Source of the DNA: Daldinia sp. FL1419
Taxonomy: Eukaryota > Ascomycota > Sordariomycetes > Xylariales > Hypoxylaceae
Assembly (NCBI GenBank): GCA_025201765.1
Contig: MU623444.1
Location: forward strand, 1-64,000
Direction: 5' to 3'
Length of the DNA stretch: 64,000 nucleotides
Shown piece by piece: positions 58,319 to 64,000 of this stretch. Numbering within the stretch: the stretch's first letter is position 1; the number at the start of each line of letters is the position of its first letter. The notes beneath the pieces were generated by a model. It did not search any database and was not told where the DNA came from. It saw only the letters and a program-made list of their open reading frames with translations. The position numbers and the translations under genes were made by a program.

Positions 58319-60756
58319 TCAAACCGTCGTTTGCGAATACTCGCTATTAAGCCAGTCGTTTGATAGCCACGATGCGGACTCGAGACCGTTATTTCCGAAC
58401 GACTCCATATTAAAGTCAAAGCTGTCCATAGCGCCCTCAAAGGCGTTATTATTATCTACTCCGTCCGGCGGCATTACCGGGGGCAAATTTGATTTTGTCA
58501 TGTTAAAGTCCCCAATCGGTGTTCCGGGCAGTGGAGATGCGCGGGTATGCTGTTGTTGTGGCGGGCGGGGTGTTGGATGCTGAATCGGAGTTGACATCGA
58601 ACTGCCTTGGGGTGAAGGTATATGAGTTGAAGGAGACAGTATAGGGATGCTATTAAACCCGTTTTCATCCACTACTTGCATCTGCTGAATTGGGTTATGA
58701 CGTGGTAAAACGTGTTGAGATATAAGATTGGGAGCGTTGGCACTTGGACTTCCTGGATGATTAGGGGGGGTAATTGTGGTAAAGCCACGAGCAATCAGTT
58801 TCTCAAGATCGGCGACCTAATTTACATCCATATTTAGTACAACGCCATTTGATGCTCTAAAATGAGGCAACTTACAATAGCAGCCCCGGCTGGGACGTGT
58901 TCCATCGACTTTGCAATAGTTAAACATCTTGTACCAAGTTCATGTACCTGATTTGATGTTAGGCTGGCTTCTCCTTGGTTTGATTGATGAGCAAAGTAAA
59001 TAATCCGAGCGCACTGATAAGCACAGCCAGGTAGATCAAGATCAGTAACGGGGAGGCCCCCATCAAGGGCCAAAACCAATTTAAAAATATCCGACATAGC
59101 CAGAGCATGCTCGTAACATTGTCGTACGCAATATGACACGAACTGAGGATCCAATCGATTTAGCCCAGATTGCGGTAATGCTTCCTTTAGTCCCACAAGG
59201 AACATTCGATATAAATCACAGTAGCACTGCCGCCACCATACGTGTATCATGATGTAGACACATAGTCGTGGAGAGTACGCTCGTAATTGGAGGTTGCTTT
59301 CGGAGAACTTGAAAGAAGCCGGTAAATGATCGTTAAATCCAGCTAGTTCCTCTGATAGCACCTTTACCAGCTCTGGAAGCTGCGCCAGTTCGGACTCGGG
59401 CATGCCCAACACATTCTTGGTGCAATATAAAACTCTGCTTCTCATCCACAAGAGTCGTACATGGAGCGCGAGCGAACCGACATCATCTGGAAAAGGCCGC
59501 GTGGGAACGGGACGGAGATACTCGGTTACTTGTGGGAGATCAAATTCAAAATTGCGCTCGGTGCATGGGAGTTGAATATGCATAGACTCAGACGGCATGA
59601 GCGTGAAATCCGAACACCCACCGTTAATGCCAGAGTCAATGGTCATAAGCGCCCACATTAATCTCCTCCGAGATTCTCTTGCCAGGAAACACAAGTTCGG
59701 ATTTTCGTAGTTCAAGCGAAGAGCATAGGCGAAGCGGGTAGCTGTCGCCGCCAACATGAAGGCGGTGGTGAATTTACGCGACAACATGCGATGCTTCATG
59801 ATGAGGACGAGAGCTTGTATCTTGATAGTCGACGGATTTTCAAGATCTTCGAGCACCATTTTCTGGCATTCGTCGATACATCTAGCCCCATACTCCCTTG
59901 TACCGGGACCCAAATCTATCATTAACGAAGTGATGCCCACTAAAGCAAGGAGTAACGCCTTATCCATCATACCGGCGTGATAGCGTTGCATGAGCGAAGC
60001 ACGATGGAGGAATGAGAAGATTGGGACGTGATGAATTTGACGAAAGAAATTACTAAACGTCCGCTGTATGAGACCTTCATCTGGAAACACAAACCTGAGA
60101 GTTGTTAGTCTAGACACGTATACGCGGGACGGAAAGGAGTAAGCTATCGAAACTGCATACGGTTCATTAGTAGTAGAAGCTGTACACGCCGAACCACCAT
60201 TCGGTTCGAAACTATTCTTATCAGGTCCGTGAAGACCGTGATGAGACCCTTGGGTGTCCTTACTCATCATGACTCGTTTCTCTGGTGGTTCGGATGAGAC
60301 AGATTCAAGTTCAGAATCGGTTGCGCCCTGGTGAGGCTGCTGAGAAACGCTGCTAACGCCTCCAGATCGCTTCGTCGGTTTGTAAACACACTCGATGCCT
60401 TGGGCTTGGCATCTTGCGCATTTCGGAGTTTCACCACTACATCTAGCTTTCCTGGAATGGCAATTGGCACAAGCTAGTCTAACACGTCTCCGTGGAAGGG
60501 TAAAATTTGTCAGACCTTCGGAATCCTGGCCAGGCGAGGCGGCATCTTGAAAGGAACACGTGAATCCTAATCGTTCGCAATTCTGGCAAACGTCGCGACG
60601 ACCGTCACAACGAACTTTGCGTACTCTGCACGGAATGCAAGTTTGACTCGACTTTTTTGGGTGTCTGTTCGTAGGGTCGGCCGCAGCAACGTCTGCTGCG
60701 ACCTCAGCTGCTGTGTCCGCGGCCGCCATCTGCACGCTCATGTCTTCCAGATCCAT
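58319..60756 (-). CDS. Transcription factor with two tandem Zn2Cys6 clusters
   Basis: Exons 60756-58876 and 58816-58319 (59-bp intron), 792 aa. After an Ala/Asp-rich N-terminus come two binuclear zinc clusters: CIPCRVRKVRC with CQNCERLGFTC, then CANCHSRKARC with CARCQAQGIEC, about 30 residues apart. A fungal transcription-factor middle region follows (EGLIQRTFSNFFRQIHHVPI, RESRRRLMWALMTIDSGI). The C-terminal exon is Pro/Gln/Asn-rich with an acidic end (ASWLSNDWLNSEY). Two complete clusters in one protein are uncommon but known in a fungal subfamily. Target genes unknown. Confidence 0.88.
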
Positions 60757-62963
60757 TCTCCCAGATCCTGAGCCTGGACATGAGGGTTGATAATTTCGTA
60801 ATTTAGAATGGAGTAGCTAACCGGTTCACGAAATCGATTTTCAAATGGTGAAATGGCGGTATTGCGTTATTACAGATTGTGGACATGTTACACCTATCAG
60901 AGTCACGGAATATTGGTGGTTAAGATTGGAGGGAATTTCACGTTGGGAAATTCGGGTCTGGTAGTAAATTGCGAAAATGGAAAATAGAAAATGGAAAAGG
61001 GCAAAAAGGGCGAATGGGCAAATGGCGGGGACCGGCGAAAGCGGCCTCTGATTAGCGATTAAGCCCGTCAGACCACTTACTTCCAAGTCATAGTGGACCG
61101 TCTTCAGTGGACTGTTTAGGTCGTTCCAGCAGGTCCCCAGCCCACTAACCTAGAACCTTTTTTTACATGGTATAATACCCTGTCTGCCTATAAACCGGCT
61201 CCGTCTTTGGTTAGCAGGTTAGGTAGTCTAATAGATACGTCATCAAATAGAGAGGCTCAACTCTGTAAAACTACAGACTAATAACTATCGAATCTTTATA
61301 CGAAGATCGGAAATTCTCATTCTCATTCTCATTCGTTATTAATTCATACTCGTGCCCGTTTCAAATGGCAAAACATGGTGGGAGTTGTCGGCACGTGGTA
61401 AATCTAGTTTCTGATAAATCTCGAGGTAAAGCCGCCGCTCGTTTTATAAGTCAACGGTAATGGCTTTTTTTTCTTTTCTTTCTTTCTTTACGATATCTAA
61501 TACACCTTTATTCTACTCGTCCACAATATACCCTCGTGAAACCCACGTGCGAGACATCTTAGGCATCCGTACCCCGTAATAGTCTACTGATGTTTTCAGT
61601 TATTCTCCTCCTGGTATATCTCTCTCTTCTTGGCGTCGGCTTAGCTCCAGAACTATTTCCTGGGGTTTGCGTACGTTAGTGACAATCGAATGGAGCAGTG
61701 ACTAAGATTTACGACCGAGGATATTCATCCTTTTATTACATTTCCGTGGTTCCGGTGAGTATCTTCTTCTAAATCCCCAGAATGGATTGGTAGATTTGGA
61801 TAAAGGGAATTAAAACCGCGCCCTCCATCATCTTAAATCATCCAATCATACATATTAGCACGCACGTCAAACAGGATCAATTGTGTGTCATCTAGATCTG
61901 TAAACACCGACAGCCGGACCGACAACCGGGAGCCGGTGGAGCCCAAGTATTCATATTCAAGTAATTTTATTCTATCGAAAAGCCTAGAATTTCATGTTTT
62001 GGTTCTAGTTTAACCCTACGTCTTTATCTAACCGATCAGCTCGTAGTCGTAGGTCGATTTAGTTCACGATCGTCAAGTTCCATGAGCCCCATTTCATAAG
62101 TTGTGTAACGTCAAATCGAAGTAATAAAGGCGATTCAGCACGAGACAAACGTAGATTGAAAAGGAGCAAAAGCACCTAGTTAAGCATACTGTAGTTACAG
62201 TTAACTATACTACGTAGCAACCTAAGAAATTAAGTAGCAGTTAAACCCGGTCAATATCGGTATCGCAACAATCAAACGCGATGGCTATCGAAAACATTGA
62301 TATTTATTGGCCAATAAGATCAACTATATCTTGTAACAACAGGAGTCAACTTAGTTAAACCATAGTCAAACCGTAAGTCTTACAACGAACCCAATCAATT
62401 GCTCAATAGCTCCATCACTCAATCAAGCTTTATGCAAGAGACAAGCCAACATTAAAAATCTGACACCACGTTAAGAAATAAGGCCAATGATAAACGACTA
62501 TGGGTAATTGTATTATATCTAGGTAGGTAGGTACTTAACCTAGTATATAAGAGAGTTGATGTACCTACCTTATGGACGCATTAGTACCCGAGGTAATACC
62601 TAGGTACGTAGCGGGGCACCTAAAGTAAAAATATACTAATTGTATGAGCGATATGCGAGAGTCCCTTGGCCACTTCAGCAATTACCTAGGTTGGTTAATT
62701 AATACTTACGAAACTTTACATATCACCAAATTATCTCTTATTACTGGAGTATTAATTGCACAGCTAATTGATTGTACATATTCATTAAGTAAGAAACCCT
62801 ACGAACCGCGTAATTAGGCCTAAGTACATGGCTCCTCAGTCTCCTCCACTTGACTGCGAGCTACTCGGATCGAAGAAACAATTAGACAATAAGGGAGCAA
62901 ACCGAAGGGCTTGCTCATCTTCCATCGGATACTCATTTAGGTAAGACATTGCCTACGCGATAC
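60757..62963. other. Long intergenic region with simple repeats
   Basis: 2.2 kb. (ATTCTC)n tract at 61313-61334; pyrimidine run near 61465-61490; TAGGTAGGTAGGTAC and related motifs at 62520-62610. A 29-codon frame at 61590 starts with a leader-like MFSVILLLVYLSLLGVG, but no convincing downstream exon was found. No gene called. Confidence 0.5.
61313..61334. repeat. ATTCTC hexamer microsatellite
   Basis: Three and a half tandem ATTCTC units. Confidence 0.8.
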
Positions 62964-64000
62964 TTAAGCAGGAGTATCCGCAAGATTTTCTTTGATACTG
63001 CTGTCCTGAGGTAACCTTTTTGCCGCCGCTTCTTTAAGCCTACGCTCCCTTGCAGCCCTCCCTTCACTCGCCGGGTCATAGTATGCTGTGCACTGTTAGC
63101 TGCCTATGCAATACAAGTAAAGGCCGGTAAGCATTTAAAATATGACATAACTTACGTTTTTCTCCGAAGACTGTTGTGCGAATACCCTTTCGGGGTGCTT
63201 CGTATGAGCCAGGGATGACTCGATGAAGTACACATCTGTTGTCCCACATTGCGACGCTACCAACCTCCCACTTCCATCGGACGGAGTGGTCATCTGCAGA
63301 GTGTAGATGATACTGAAAGAAATCGAGGAGCTTATCTGACTCATGCTTCTTGAGCTCCGCGAAACCGGTGACGAAACCGGTGTTTATGTTCAGCGCTTTC
63401 AATCCGGTGACCGGATGAGTCCTTACGGCCGGATGATGTGAGTCGATAGGAGGCCGGTTCGGCCCAACACCCCACAAGTCCAAGATTGTGTCGTACTGCA
63501 ACCTTGAAGTATGCACCGCATGTAAACCTTCGACAAATTTCTTCATCGCATCACTTAAGGTATCATAGAGACCGTAGCCCGAAACCCAAGCCGTATCTCC
63601 TCCTACAGGAGGATGTTCCTCCATGCGAAGAAGAGAATAAGAGGGGGGGTTCACCTCAAATGAAGTATCGGCGTGCCATTCTCCAGAAGGCCACGGAGTA
63701 TACTTGAGAATCTCGCGATGATCCTCTTTGCTCCCCCGGATTATTACGTGCCGAACGTCCTTCTGGGCGGGATGACGGTCCAGGGTACCGTAATGCTCGA
63801 AGAGTTTCACTTGCCCGTCGGTGGTTAAATCTTGGTTGCGGAAGAAGACAACTCCACGCTCATTAACTAATAGCGCAAGCTCGTCTAGTTGCTGCGGGGT
63901 CAGCTGGGAAAGTTGTACATTCTCTAGGACGGTACCAATGGATTCCGTCAAGTCCACAGGTTTAGCGACTGAGAACAAGGCCTTCTTCTCAGGGTCTGCG
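62964..64000 (-). CDS. TauD/TfdA-family alpha-ketoglutarate dioxygenase (5' end outside window)
   Basis: Exons 64000-63156 (cut by the window edge; the frame is open to the last base) and 63085-62964, with a 70-bp intron whose acceptor GCACAG restores the family motif GEKPYYDPAS. The iron site reads GEWHADTSF (His and Asp) and NRCVLHRVIPG (second His), and GIRTTVFGEK supplies the Arg for 2-oxoglutarate. Members oxidise sulfonates such as taurine or other small acids; fungal homologues are numerous and the substrate is not deducible. The upstream visible residues (DPEKKALFSVAKPVDL) are typical of the region before the catalytic core. Confidence 0.88.

Noticed and set aside
61590..61800. Leader-like 29-codon frame with possible tiny exons
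   Set aside because: The only joins would need introns of about 26-50 bp and give no recognisable product.
1..64000. CRISPR arrays, prophages, operons
   Set aside because: The sequence is nuclear fungal DNA with spliced genes; the only regular short repeats are the palindromes at 3024-3453, which lack unique spacers of constant length.

Overview
The window comes from a filamentous ascomycete (Pezizomycotina), most likely a Sordariomycete. Reasons: genes carry many short introns (about 50-110 bp, GTAAGT/GTGAGT donors, YAG acceptors). Typical fungal families are present (Zn2Cys6 regulators, DUF1996, DUF7730, LysM proteins, a CBM18-GH18 chitinase, a fungal rhodopsin-like membrane protein, a LCCL membrane protein). 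The first 2.9 kb is an AT-only, gene-free block of the kind left by repeat-induced point mutation. Gene models below were built by hand-splicing the six reading frames; exon joins were kept only where frame and family conservation agreed. Species placement is inference.

Layout. 1-2880: AT-rich block. 2930-3532: a non-autonomous inverted-repeat element holding an array of short palindromes. 4492-12211: a tiny predicted tail-anchored protein, a secreted DUF1996 protein, a histidine phosphatase and a CorA-like transporter. 12423-21158: a compact carboxylic-acid module made of an ICL/PEPM-type lyase (-), a fused LeuC/LeuD-type aconitase-family hydro-lyase (+), a Zn2Cys6 regulator (+) and an MmgE/PrpD-family dehydratase or decarboxylase (-). 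A 9-bp motif, TTCGCCGAG, recurs in the intergenic regions of its metabolic genes. A second DUF1996 gene (21809-23047) lies just beyond it.

24169-35740: an SMP-type stress protein, a DUF7730 protein, then a chitin/secretion block: a six-LysM secreted protein, an astacin-like metalloprotease, a CBM18-GH18 chitinase whose predicted C-terminus is exactly KDEL, and an SGNH hydrolase. 35887-45207: housekeeping-like genes (RapZ-C-domain protein, secreted alkaline phosphatase, QTRT2 queuine transferase subunit, LCCL membrane protein). 45801-49253: a sparse stretch with two small cysteine-containing proteins and a divergent SEC11-type signal peptidase. 50402-64000: a rhodopsin-like membrane protein, a GT25 glycosyltransferase, the convergent ribosome-biogenesis pair NOP10/NOB1, a regulator with two tandem Zn2Cys6 clusters, and a TauD-type dioxygenase running off the right edge.

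How the genes may work together. The strongest candidate for an undescribed system is the 12.4-21.2 kb module. Dehydratase, hydratase and C-C lyase are the three activities that turn a 2-alkylcitrate into an alkylisocitrate and split it, but no citrate synthase is present, and the PrpD-family member looks more like fungal cis-aconitate decarboxylases. A dimethylmalate-like or itaconate-like route is therefore equally open. The 26-35 kb block combines chitin binding, chitin cleavage and proteolysis, in keeping with the known tendency of LysM genes to sit next to chitin-binding GH18 chitinases.
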